From assembly GCA_965370315.1 (NCBI GenBank), contig CBDUTO010000001.1:1-64000 (forward strand): a DNA stretch of 64,000 nucleotides, read 5' to 3'. The notes under the pieces are model-generated. The model had not been told where the DNA came from and did not search any database. It worked only from the letters and a program-made list of their open reading frames with translations. Within the stretch, counting starts at the first letter, position 1; the number at the start of each line of letters is the position of its first letter. Of this stretch, positions 17,975 to 26,023 are shown in pieces. The stretch is from 1-14-2-50-31-20 sp965370315. Its GTDB lineage: Bacteria > Bacteroidota > Ignavibacteria > Ignavibacteriales > Melioribacteraceae. The translations under genes and the position numbers were made by a program.

Positions 17975-18670
17975 TTATTGTGAAATTTTCATTTTATTTA
18001 CTATCGTAAAAATTTCATCAAACTTAAGTTCAATTAATTCCCAATTAATTTTTGGTTCAAGCAATCTTCCATATATCTCACCACCCATAATTGTCAGTTC
18101 AGGATACCCAACTGCTCCACCTGTTCCTTTAATTTCATGAGCTATCAGTTTTAACAACTCAACATTCTTCGTCTTTAACGATTCAATTATTCCACGTTCT
18201 TTTTCTGGGAAACTATTTAAGAAAAAGTTTCTAAGTTGCGTAGTTAATTCCTTATCCTCTTTATGTGAAAACCGTGTGTCTCCTTTTGTTTTCACAAGGA
18301 AATCCTTACCCAGAATGTCATTTACCGCGTGTATAATTATTTCTTTTTTGAGCGGCTTTGAAATTACTCGTTCTGCTCCAGCCTCTATTGCAGCTAAAAC
18401 ATTTCGTTTATTTGTATTACCACTTATAACAATAACTGGAATATGCTTAAGTTCATCCATCACTTTTATTACTTGAAGCATTTTTACACCATTTAAATTT
18501 GGCATAAGCAAATCAAGGAATATAATTATTGGTTTATATTCTAATGCTTTCTGAACTCCTTCTAAGCCATCGTTACTGGTAATAACATTGAGATTACAAT
18601 CAAGAAAGAAACTTTGCAAAGCATGTCTGGTAATCTCAGAATCATCAACTATTAAAACTGTTTTAAGCAT
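17975..18670 (-). CDS. Receiver-HPt phosphotransfer protein
   Basis: A 231-residue protein. Residues about 3-122 are a receiver (VDDSE, phospho-acceptor Asp in IIFLDLLMPNLNG, ISG at the Ser/Thr position, SKPLKK Lys). Residues about 140-230 are an HPt domain with the phospho-His motif IAHEIKGTGGAVGYPEL. It can accept phosphate from a kinase and pass it on, so it fits as the relay between the PAS kinase and the lone receivers. It is inside the flagellar operon, between csrA and motA, and probably tunes motor or motility output. Confidence 0.9.
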   Translation of the reverse strand: MLKTVLIVDDSEITRHALQSFFLDCNLNVITSNDGLEGVQKALEYKPIIIFLDLLMPNLNGVKMLQVIKVMDELKHIPVIVISGNTNKRNVLAAIEAGAERVISKPLKKEIIIHAVNDILGKDFLVKTKGDTRFSHKEDKELTTQLRNFFLNSFPEKERGIIESLKTKNVELLKLIAHEIKGTGGAVGYPELTIMGGEIYGRLLEPKINWELIELKFDEIFTIVNKMKISQ

Positions 18671-18674
18671 TTTT

Positions 18675-18932
18675 TTATTTATCCATCTTATTTATGTTTG
18701 GTAATTTATTAATTTTTAGAATAGGTAACTCTGCAACTCCCTCTTTACTCTTTTCAGACGCAATTTTTAAATTTGCCTTTACTTTTTCATAGATTTCGCC
18801 TCTAAAAATTTCCACTTCCATTGGAGCTTCAATTCCAATTTTAACTTGGCTATCAGTAACAGAGAGAATTTTAATTTTTACATTTGAATTTATAATTATC
18901 TCTTCATTCATTTTTCTTTTAAGTACCAGCAT
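18675..18932 (-). CDS. csrA: CsrA carbon storage / translational regulator
   Basis: A dimeric RNA-binding protein that represses or stabilises target mRNAs by binding GGA motifs, typically over ribosome sites of flagellin and motility genes. The 85-residue protein has the canonical MLVLKRKMNEEIII start, VKIGIEAP and the RNA-binding FRGEIYEKV arginine. A ~20-residue C-terminal extension exceeds the usual 61-75 residues; in Bacillus such extensions are where FliW binds. It is directly downstream of fliW, the pairing expected for this control circuit. AGGAG precedes the ATG. Confidence 0.95.
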   Translation of the reverse strand: MLVLKRKMNEEIIINSNVKIKILSVTDSQVKIGIEAPMEVEIFRGEIYEKVKANLKIASEKSKEGVAELPILKINKLPNINKMDK

Positions 18933-18940
18933 ATTATCTC

Positions 18941-19321
18941 CTATTCGACAAAAAGTTTATAATTTACTGAATACTTATCTCTGTCTAAAATTTTCTGTCT
19001 TCCTTTCTTATTCTCTTGATCTATATAGAGAGGGGCTTTTGTATTGACAGTGATTTTTAGTGGATCTTTGTCCAATGTTACTATTCCAAAAGGTTCATGA
19101 TTTTCCTCTTGTGGATATGTGTCATCAAGAAGGCTAATCCCAACCATAGGAAATGATACTGTTGGTTCATCAACAGCATTCAACCAATAGAATAAGGTGT
19201 TCTCAGTTTGAATAAGAAGATATCTCTTTAAATGTTCAAACCCGAATAGTCCTTTTTCGATATTGATTACGTTTTCTTCAACGAATTCTACTTCGCCAAA
19301 TTGTTCTGTTTGTAGTTTCAT
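18941..19321 (-). CDS. fliW: FliW flagellar assembly factor
   Basis: A 126-residue cytoplasmic protein that binds both flagellin and CsrA. Free FliW inhibits CsrA, which couples flagellin synthesis to export. The family signature FGEVEFVEENVINIEKGLFGFEH is near the N-terminus (only part is quoted). It lies eight bases before csrA. The operon contains no flagellin gene, so the target mRNA is elsewhere. Confidence 0.95.
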   Translation of the reverse strand: MKLQTEQFGEVEFVEENVINIEKGLFGFEHLKRYLLIQTENTLFYWLNAVDEPTVSFPMVGISLLDDTYPQEENHEPFGIVTLDKDPLKITVNTKAPLYIDQENKKGRQKILDRDKYSVNYKLFVE

Positions 19322-19322
19322 A

Positions 19323-20159
19323 TTACTCTGTGTTTTTTATTACAATTATATCTACTCTTCTATTCTTTGCTCTACCTTCTGGTGTTGAGTTAGCCTCAAT
19401 AGGATTATATTCTGAATAACCAACCACAGAAACTTTATCCGGATCAATATTTTCTGTTTGTATTAAATAGTATGCCGTATTTAATGCACGCGATATTGAA
19501 AGATGCCAATTGGATGGAAACCTTACTGTATTTATCTGCACATTATCAGTATGTCCTTCCACCCTAATATCATTTGGTAACTTTTTTATGATACCTGATA
19601 TTAAACTTAATACTTCTTCTGCTCTATTGTTCAAATCAGCATCTCCTGAAACAAATAGGATATCATCAAGAATACGAATTGTAACTCCACGATGATTATC
19701 CTCGATGGATACTGATTTATCTAATTTATTGATATTTATAATTTCATTTAGTTCACTTCTTAAAAGCTCCATTGGTTGTATAACCACTTCCTCACCTCTA
19801 GTAAGTTGGGCTGGAATATTCATATCAATTCTAAATTTTTCGCTTCCAAAAACACTACCCATCGCAGTTGTTATTTTTTCATATTTTGCCGCATCAACAT
19901 TAGAGATTGCATATAATATAATAAACAACCCTAATAATAATGTAATTAAATCTGCATAAGTTATCAAATATCTATCAGCACCAGATTCATCTTCATGATC
20001 TAATTCTGAAAAATCTACAGATCTAACATTTCTTTTTGCTCTTGTTGTGGTAGCAAGCTTACTAGCCTCGTCTTCACGACTAGTGGTATTTCTCCGCTCA
20101 TCAGTCCGAGGGTTCCCTCCAGTGCTACTTCCATCATGTGTTTTTCGTCTAAATGGCAT
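19323..20159 (-). CDS. MotB-like stator protein, second type (N-terminus overlaps motA-like gene)
   Basis: A 278-residue OmpA-family stator protein. A long hydrophilic N-terminal tail (about 1-58, Arg/Thr/Ser/Glu-rich) precedes a single helix with RYLITYADLITLLLGLFIIL, including the ion-binding Asp about residue 69. The OmpA domain is about 165-275 (DIRVEGHTDN, GYSEYNP, NRRVDIIVI). The helix and following AISNVDAAKYEKI resemble Bacillus-type MotB rather than the other motB here. The only canonical start in frame is the ATG at 20159, which lies 145 bases inside the upstream motA-like gene. Shine-Dalgarno support is poor. Confidence 0.88.
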   Translation of the reverse strand: MPFRRKTHDGSSTGGNPRTDERRNTTSREDEASKLATTTRAKRNVRSVDFSELDHEDESGADRYLITYADLITLLLGLFIILYAISNVDAAKYEKITTAMGSVFGSEKFRIDMNIPAQLTRGEEVVIQPMELLRSELNEIININKLDKSVSIEDNHRGVTIRILDDILFVSGDADLNNRAEEVLSLISGIIKKLPNDIRVEGHTDNVQINTVRFPSNWHLSISRALNTAYYLIQTENIDPDKVSVVGYSEYNPIEANSTPEGRAKNRRVDIIVIKNTE

Positions 20160-20794
20160 TTTTTTAATTTATCATTAATTGGTAACCAAAGTAAATTTGC
20201 ACTTAAAACTCCCCAAAGAGTTGCAATAAATGCACTTGCAATATTTCTTATCAATATATTGGGATCGGAACCAACATTAGCTAGTGTAAGTATTAATGCC
20301 ATCACTGTTCCTAATATTCCCATTGTTGGGGCATACCCCCCCATTTTTGAAAAAATAGAAGCATTACTATAATGCCTCTCCTTCAATATTTTCATCTCTA
20401 ACAGAGCAATATTTTCAATTGTTTCAACTGTAGCTCCATCAATTAAAAAACGAATTAGTTTTTTTGGGAAAACGTACTCAAGCTTACTCATATCTTCTTC
20501 AACTGAAAGTAAACCTTTTTTTCTTGTTTTAACAGCCAAGTCATAATAAACCGTTATCAATCTTCTTACATCAAATTCTGCTGGAAAGTAAGCAACTTTT
20601 ATTAGTGTGAAAATTTTTAGAAATTGATCTAAACCAAAACCAATAATAATTGCAGCAAAAGTTCCGCCAAAAACAATAAGCAATGGAGCTATTAGGAAAA
20701 GGGCTTTGGTGCTTCCCCCTTCTAACAAATATGAGCCAAATATTACTCCGGCACCTAAAGCTAATCCTAGTAAAGCACCATACTTTCTTATCAT
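20015..20794 (-). CDS. MotA-like stator protein, second type
   Basis: A 259-residue four-helix stator protein of the MotA/ExbB superfamily, closest in appearance to the Bacillus MotA/MotP branch: GYAPTMGILGTVMALILTLANV and FIATLWGVLSANLLWLPI mark helices 3 and 4. The C-terminal GTLGLMSGEIPLVVKTRLVS and LLPQQEQ are family-typical, so the end of this gene is real despite the overlap with the next. Its start overlaps the flgL stop by four bases. It pairs with the downstream motB-like gene to form a second stator set. Confidence 0.9.
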   Translation of the reverse strand: MIRKYGALLGLALGAGVIFGSYLLEGGSTKALFLIAPLLIVFGGTFAAIIIGFGLDQFLKIFTLIKVAYFPAEFDVRRLITVYYDLAVKTRKKGLLSVEEDMSKLEYVFPKKLIRFLIDGATVETIENIALLEMKILKERHYSNASIFSKMGGYAPTMGILGTVMALILTLANVGSDPNILIRNIASAFIATLWGVLSANLLWLPINDKLKKCHLDEKHMMEVALEGTLGLMSGEIPLVVKTRLVSLLPQQEQKEMLDL

Positions 20795-21684
20795 ATATAA
20801 TCCAACAGCGATCTTGATAAAAACATGGCAGACATTTTATAAGAGAGTTGCAAGCTATAATCATAATTTTGCAATTTAATAGTTGCTGCAGCTAAATCAA
20901 CCTCACTCTCTTTGGCAACTAAACCTTCCAATGTTAAAATTTGATTTCCCGATATCACTTTAGAATCGTACAACTTGTTAGAAATATTACCAACTTCAGA
21001 GAGACGATCGCGAACATCATCGCCAAAATTCTCAATGAAAGAAACATCATCGTCTGTTGGTTTAATTCCATTTCTCAAATTATCTCTTATCTCAATTAGC
21101 TTGTTAAAAATATCTGTTCCATCAATATCACCAAAAAGTTCTGAGCCAGGTACATTTAACTTCTGTGTAGTGTTTTTTGAAATTTTCACACTTCTATAAC
21201 CCGAAACATCTGTTGATTTTAATTCCACAGCCGACCCATCAGCGGTATAGCCATATGGAAGAGTAGAATCGTCAGTCCCGCCAAAAATAAATTGTCCATT
21301 AAATTCAATATTTGCTGATTCAAGAATAATATTTAAAGATGAGTCAATTTGATTTGCAAAAGAATCCAAATTCCCATCATTACTCGGATTTTGTATTTCT
21401 GTTAAATCTACAAGTATTTTCGTGGTTTCATCCAAAATATATTCTAAACCTCTCATGCTTTCATCTATAAATGCAAGACTATTATCGATATTTCCTATGA
21501 AATCTTTAGTCTGAGTTATACTATTCCTGAACCGCATAATTTTAGCAGCCCCTGAGGGAGAATCGGAAGGCTTATTAATTTTGTTGTTACTCGCAATTTC
21601 AGTTTGAAGCCTTTCTATTTCTGTTTTAGAATAGTTCATATTGCGGAGAAAATTACTCTGTAACATAGAATCTGAAATACGCAT
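20791..21684 (-). CDS. flgL: FlgL, hook-filament junction protein
   Basis: A 297-residue secreted axial protein linking hook cap region to filament. The N-terminal helix region (MRISDSMLQSNFLRNMNYSK, then NKPSDSPSGAAKIMRFRNSI) and the C-terminal helical end (YDYSLQLSYKMSAMFLSRSLLDY in outline) are flagellin-like and characteristic of FlgL. It lies three bases after flgK. It is slightly shorter than the E. coli protein (317), with a small variable middle region. Confidence 0.93.
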   Translation of the reverse strand: MRISDSMLQSNFLRNMNYSKTEIERLQTEIASNNKINKPSDSPSGAAKIMRFRNSITQTKDFIGNIDNSLAFIDESMRGLEYILDETTKILVDLTEIQNPSNDGNLDSFANQIDSSLNIILESANIEFNGQFIFGGTDDSTLPYGYTADGSAVELKSTDVSGYRSVKISKNTTQKLNVPGSELFGDIDGTDIFNKLIEIRDNLRNGIKPTDDDVSFIENFGDDVRDRLSEVGNISNKLYDSKVISGNQILTLEGLVAKESEVDLAAATIKLQNYDYSLQLSYKMSAMFLSRSLLDYI

Positions 21685-21687
21685 AAT

Positions 21688-23046
21688 TTACACCAGTGTC
21701 ATTAATGTATCTAACATTTCATCTGCCATTCTAATAAGTTTTGCAGATGCTTCATAAGCTTTTTGAGCCGTAATTACATTCAGCATCTCCTCATCTACAG
21801 ATACTGCTGAATATGAATCTTTTTGATTATTTAGCTGTTGTAGAACCAATGAACCAGCCTCAGCTAGTTGATCTACATTTTGCTTTTGGCTACCAACTAT
21901 ACTAATTAATGTTGAATAAACATCTATAAGTCTCGATCCATTTAAAACATCTTCATCACCAATTTCAAAAAGTTGTATTGCTATATCTCCATTACCAGAA
22001 GTGCCATCACTTGAAACAGCAATTTTATTATAATCATTCAAAATACTATCCGATATTTTGAGCTTGCCATTTTCATAACTCTCAAAGAAATTAAATCCAG
22101 TTGCTGGAGGATCGTCAATATTATAACCACTACTATGTATATCATTTATTGATGTCATCAGTTGAGTGATAACAACATCTAATTTTGCTTGGTAGTCTGG
22201 TATTTTATTTGAGAAAACATCAGTCAAAGCACTTATTTCTCCACCAGTTAATGAAACCTCTTTGCCACCATTTACGGAAGCCATTGAGATTCCAGCCACA
22301 GTAGTGCTCGTCTCAAATTCTGTATAACTTCCTTTATCAACAGCAAAGACACCACCTATTGAAATACTTACAGTTTCATCTGATTGGTAACTAACACTTA
22401 TATTTACGAGTTTACTCAAATCATCAACTAGTAGATCTCGTTTATCCATTAAGTCATTTGCATTATACCCAATTGCCTTAGCTTCTGAAACCTGTCTATT
22501 AATACTTTGGATTTTACTTAGAGTATTATTAACCTCTCTTACTTTATCATTAAATTCATTATAAATTGAGGTCTTAATAATTTGAAAGCTTTCGTTAATA
22601 TCTTCAACTTTTGTTGATAAATTTTGAGCTGAATAAACCACATTGCTTCTTAGAGCTGATGAAGTTGGATTAGCTGAAAGTTCACTCCAAGAGCTAAAAA
22701 ATTTCCCTATAAGATTTGAAATACCAAGATCAGATGGTTCACTAAATACGTCTTCTACTTGACCAAGTAATACCGAACTTCTTTCATTAAAAGCATACTT
22801 TTGGTTATTGCTTGTTATTTGGGTTTCAGTGAGCGAACTTCTAATTCTCTCTATGTCATCCAGCTTTACACCAGTACCCCAAGTAATGCCAGCGAACTGT
22901 TGTGTTTGCTCTGTTGATATAATTGCCCGTTGCCTTCTGTAATCTGGATTACCAGCATTGGCAATATTATTAGAAGCAACATCCATTGAACGTTGGTATG
23001 TTTCCATGCTTCTTCGCGATATGTCAAATAATCTACTTATAGCCAT
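21688..23046 (-). CDS. flgK: FlgK, hook-associated protein 1
   Basis: A 452-residue axial junction protein between hook and filament. The N-terminus has the rod/hook signature RRSMETYQRSMDVASNNIAN. The C-terminus has SVDEEMLNVITAQKAYEASA and LIRMADEMLDTLM, the FlgK-type ending. It is shorter than the E. coli protein (547), mostly in the exposed middle domains. The start overlaps the flgN-like stop by one base. Confidence 0.93.
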   Translation of the reverse strand: MAISRLFDISRRSMETYQRSMDVASNNIANAGNPDYRRQRAIISTEQTQQFAGITWGTGVKLDDIERIRSSLTETQITSNNQKYAFNERSSVLLGQVEDVFSEPSDLGISNLIGKFFSSWSELSANPTSSALRSNVVYSAQNLSTKVEDINESFQIIKTSIYNEFNDKVREVNNTLSKIQSINRQVSEAKAIGYNANDLMDKRDLLVDDLSKLVNISVSYQSDETVSISIGGVFAVDKGSYTEFETSTTVAGISMASVNGGKEVSLTGGEISALTDVFSNKIPDYQAKLDVVITQLMTSINDIHSSGYNIDDPPATGFNFFESYENGKLKISDSILNDYNKIAVSSDGTSGNGDIAIQLFEIGDEDVLNGSRLIDVYSTLISIVGSQKQNVDQLAEAGSLVLQQLNNQKDSYSAVSVDEEMLNVITAQKAYEASAKLIRMADEMLDTLMTLV

Positions 23047-23507
23047 TATATTTTTCTATCCACAATTGAAGTTTTTCGTGTTTTAAGTAGTAATGAAATA
23101 GTCTCTTTAACTAAACTACTAGCGTGTTCAATTAGAAATCTATTTTGATGATTTATACCAGTTAACTCCTTAACTTGGTCTCTAACTTTTAATCTCAGTT
23201 CATTAATTTTTTGCAATTTTGCAGGGTTAAACAAATCTTTGTATTCATTTACTAATATTGACAATATTCTTGGTTTGCCATTCTCTTTTAATGAATTAAT
23301 TTCAAACAATCTGCTAACTAGTTTCTGCTGACTTCTACTAATATTATCTAAGTTTGATAGGAGTGCAGATTCATTTGCATTTACTCTGTCGAGACCTTCG
23401 TAATCATTTTGAACAATTACTTTTTGTTTAAACTTTGCTGCACTAATTAAGGATTGAATTACTTTATCTTCCTTCTCTAACAAATCGTATAATTCTTTTT
23501 CCATCAT
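23046..23507 (-). CDS. flgN: FlgN-like flagellar chaperone
   Basis: A 153-residue, mostly helical cytoplasmic protein in the position typical of FlgN, the export chaperone for FlgK and FlgL, and directly upstream of both. Sequence support is mainly helical periodicity (LEKEDKVIQSLISAAKFKQK, ELRLKVRDQVKELTGINHQN) plus context. A longer reading from a TTG at 23522 exists, but the ATG at 23507 overlaps the flgJ stop as ATGA and follows GGGAGGAAGG at a suitable distance, so it is preferred. Confidence 0.75.
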   Translation of the reverse strand: MMEKELYDLLEKEDKVIQSLISAAKFKQKVIVQNDYEGLDRVNANESALLSNLDNISRSQQKLVSRLFEINSLKENGKPRILSILVNEYKDLFNPAKLQKINELRLKVRDQVKELTGINHQNRFLIEHASSLVKETISLLLKTRKTSIVDRKI

Positions 23508-24316
23508 GATCCTTCCTCCCAATATTTCATATAGCCTTTAACTCTATTTATATAATTTTTAGTCTCCTCAAATGGAGGAACACCATCATATTTTTGCACA
23601 TTACCAGGTCCAGCATTATAAGCTGCTAATGATAAATCTATATCACCTTCAAATTTTTTCAACATTTTTGATAAATATTTTGCTCCTCCAAAAATATTAT
23701 CTTTTGGATTCCAAACATTTTTCACATTCATATCAGCTGCAGTTGAGTCAATTAGCTGCATAAGCCCTTTAGCGTTTGCACTAGATATTGCTTTAGGATT
23801 AGCTGCCGATTCAGTTAAAATAACTGAACGAATTAGATTTTTATCAACATTAAGTGATTCCGATGCTTTGTTAATTATATCATCAAATTTCTGCAATCTC
23901 TCTATTGAGCCTTTGCTTGGAGATATTGCTTCAGCATTGTTTTTAAAATCTCTTTTTATTTCTCCTAATCCCGCGCTCTTAACTTCTTGTTTTATTTTAT
24001 TAATATCTAAATCTTCACCGATGACATTTTTGTAAATCATATCTGCAACACCGAGTGATTTGCTTTTACTAATAAATGATGCTAACTCAGTTTCAAAAAT
24101 TGTATCAAAATAGTCTCCACCAAAACTCTCTTCACCAAACATTCCGCCAGCAGTTTTGTTCATGCTTTTTAACATCATCGAAGTTAACATACTCTCAAAA
24201 TCTTGAGCGGCTTTAGCTAATTTAGCTTTTTCCCTTGGAGTATGAGTACTTTCAATAACCGGAGTTTCGGCAAAATGCTTTACATTGTTCGTTATTTTTA
24301 ATCCGATGTTACTCAC
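23504..24316 (-). CDS. flgJ: FlgJ rod-binding domain fused to a lytic transglycosylase
   Basis: A 270-residue protein. Residues about 30-100 are the rod-binding (FlgJ N) domain (AAQDFESMLTSMMLKSMNK, then ELASFISKSKSLGVADMIY). Residues about 145-265 are an SLT family lytic transglycosylase with the catalytic Glu in ILTESAANP, then GLMQL and LAAYNAGPGNV. It should cap the growing rod while opening peptidoglycan for it. E. coli FlgJ instead carries a glucosaminidase domain. It overlaps flgI by one base and flgN by four. Confidence 0.92.
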   Translation of the reverse strand: MSNIGLKITNNVKHFAETPVIESTHTPREKAKLAKAAQDFESMLTSMMLKSMNKTAGGMFGEESFGGDYFDTIFETELASFISKSKSLGVADMIYKNVIGEDLDINKIKQEVKSAGLGEIKRDFKNNAEAISPSKGSIERLQKFDDIINKASESLNVDKNLIRSVILTESAANPKAISSANAKGLMQLIDSTAADMNVKNVWNPKDNIFGGAKYLSKMLKKFEGDIDLSLAAYNAGPGNVQKYDGVPPFEETKNYINRVKGYMKYWEEGS

Positions 24317-25416
24317 TATATAATCACCAATTCTGCTACTAATGCCCCAGATTCTTTTAGAGCTTGGAATATTGAAATTATATCCTGTGGTGAAACGTTT
24401 AAGGAATTTAATGCTGCAGCTACTTCTTGAACATTTGATGCGCCATTTATGGCAACTGTTCTAGCAGTATCTTCAGTAACTTCGGGTATAAGGTTATTAA
24501 AGAATACTGTTCTTCCTCGCCTAGCAAATGCACCAGGCTGCGATATCACTGGCATTGATTTAACATCAATATTAAGATTTCCGTGAGTAATACTAACTGG
24601 CATAATTTTAACATGCGCACCTGCCACAATAGTTCCAGTTCTTTCGTTAAGTACAACTTTTGCCATATAATCTATCATCACTTCTAACGACTCAAGTTCT
24701 GATAGAAATTGTACAACATTCTCTTGTCTATCGGCAGGTATAGCAACAACAATTTCGGAAGCATCATTGGCCTTTGCAATGCTTGCTCCAAAAGTAGAAT
24801 TAATACGTTCACTTACATTATTAGCTGTTGTTAAATCAGGGGACTTTAGAAAAACACTTAATCCGCTTGAGTAATCAACTGCTGGATTTATATCTCGTTT
24901 TAATACTCCACCTCTAGGAATTCTACCAGCAGCAGTGTGATTCTTTCCAGCTCTTCCACCCGAAGATGTTTGAACATCATAACCACCAACTGACATTGAA
25001 CCTTGAGCAAAACCATATACTTCTCCATTCATTCCAGAGAGTGGAGTCATTAGTAGAGTTCCACCAGCTAAACTTTTTGAATCACCTAAGGATGAAACAT
25101 TAATGTCAAACTTTGCGCCAGATTTTAGGAAAGAATTTAATGTAGCTGTAATCATAACTGCTGCTACATTTTTTGTTTTTAACTGATCTTGGGGTACAGT
25201 TATTCCGAATCGTTTCAACATACTTGTTACTGATTGAACAGTAAAAGTAGAACGATGACTATCTCCAGTACCAGCAAGACCAACCACCAATCCGTATCCA
25301 ATTATTTGTTCTTCTTCACTACCAGATAGATAAGCAATATCCTTAATTCTCTGAGCTGACAAACTTACTTGCCAAATCAAAATAATTGTGAATATGTATA
25401 AAATTATCTTTTTCAT
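24316..25416 (-). CDS. flgI: FlgI, flagellar P-ring protein
   Basis: A 366-residue periplasmic protein that forms the P ring in the peptidoglycan layer as a bushing for the rod. It has a signal peptide ending near SLSAQ (residue 21) and the family signatures GYGLVVGLAGTGD and ERTGTIVAGAHVKI; the C-terminus has TVAINGASNVQEVAAALNSL. The length equals the E. coli protein (365). The presence of P- and L-ring genes confirms a Gram-negative envelope. Confidence 0.96.
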   Translation of the reverse strand: MKKIILYIFTIILIWQVSLSAQRIKDIAYLSGSEEEQIIGYGLVVGLAGTGDSHRSTFTVQSVTSMLKRFGITVPQDQLKTKNVAAVMITATLNSFLKSGAKFDINVSSLGDSKSLAGGTLLMTPLSGMNGEVYGFAQGSMSVGGYDVQTSSGGRAGKNHTAAGRIPRGGVLKRDINPAVDYSSGLSVFLKSPDLTTANNVSERINSTFGASIAKANDASEIVVAIPADRQENVVQFLSELESLEVMIDYMAKVVLNERTGTIVAGAHVKIMPVSITHGNLNIDVKSMPVISQPGAFARRGRTVFFNNLIPEVTEDTARTVAINGASNVQEVAAALNSLNVSPQDIISIFQALKESGALVAELVII

Positions 25417-25449
25417 TTTATATGCCTTTATGCTTTTTCTAACTTTTTT

Positions 25450-26019
25450 TTAGAATAACCAATGGAAAAATTTAGTAACCCAACCGGGTGATTGTACTCT
25501 ATCAATCTGTCCACTACCTTCAAGTATAATTTCTGCTTCTGAAATATTGTACGAAAGCACTGAATTATCTGCAGAGATATCTGAAGGACGAACTATTCCT
25601 TTAATTGAAATTAGTTGTTCTTCTCCATTAATAGATATTTTCCGATTACCAGTAATTCTCATATTTCCATTTGAAAAAACTGTATCAATAGTTGCGCTAA
25701 TTTTAGTTTTAAATGACCCGGAGCTAGATGTTGCTCCTCTTCCATCAAAATCACTTAGAGTTCCTAAATCTAGACTACCAGCTGGAAGTTCTTCACCACT
25801 AACGCTGCCTGAGAAACTTGCACCTATATCACTATCTCTTGAAGTTGAAGTTCGTGCATCATTTGTTGCTTGCGATGATTCAACAACTACAATTGTAATT
25901 GCATCGCCAACTCTATTTGCTTTTTGATCGGAAAAAAGAGAATTGAAAGAATTCTTTCTCATATCTTGTGCAGATAGAGTTATTGTTAAGAATACTATAA
26001 TTGCTATTATCTTCTTCAT
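25450..26019 (-). CDS. flgH: FlgH, flagellar L-ring protein (no lipobox cysteine)
   Basis: Forms the outer-membrane L ring. The 189-residue protein has a signal peptide (KKIIAIIVFLTITLSAQ) followed by the conserved NSLFSDQKANRVGDAITIVV block and a C-terminal RPSDIS and GSGQIDRVQSPGW. It is shorter than the E. coli protein (232) and contains no cysteine at all, so it cannot be a lipoprotein like classical FlgH. The TTG at 26031 would add four residues overlapping flgA; the ATG at 26019, four bases after the flgA stop, is preferred. Confidence 0.93.
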   Translation of the reverse strand: MKKIIAIIVFLTITLSAQDMRKNSFNSLFSDQKANRVGDAITIVVVESSQATNDARTSTSRDSDIGASFSGSVSGEELPAGSLDLGTLSDFDGRGATSSSGSFKTKISATIDTVFSNGNMRITGNRKISINGEEQLISIKGIVRPSDISADNSVLSYNISEAEIILEGSGQIDRVQSPGWVTKFFHWLF

Positions 26020-26023
26020 TTTA

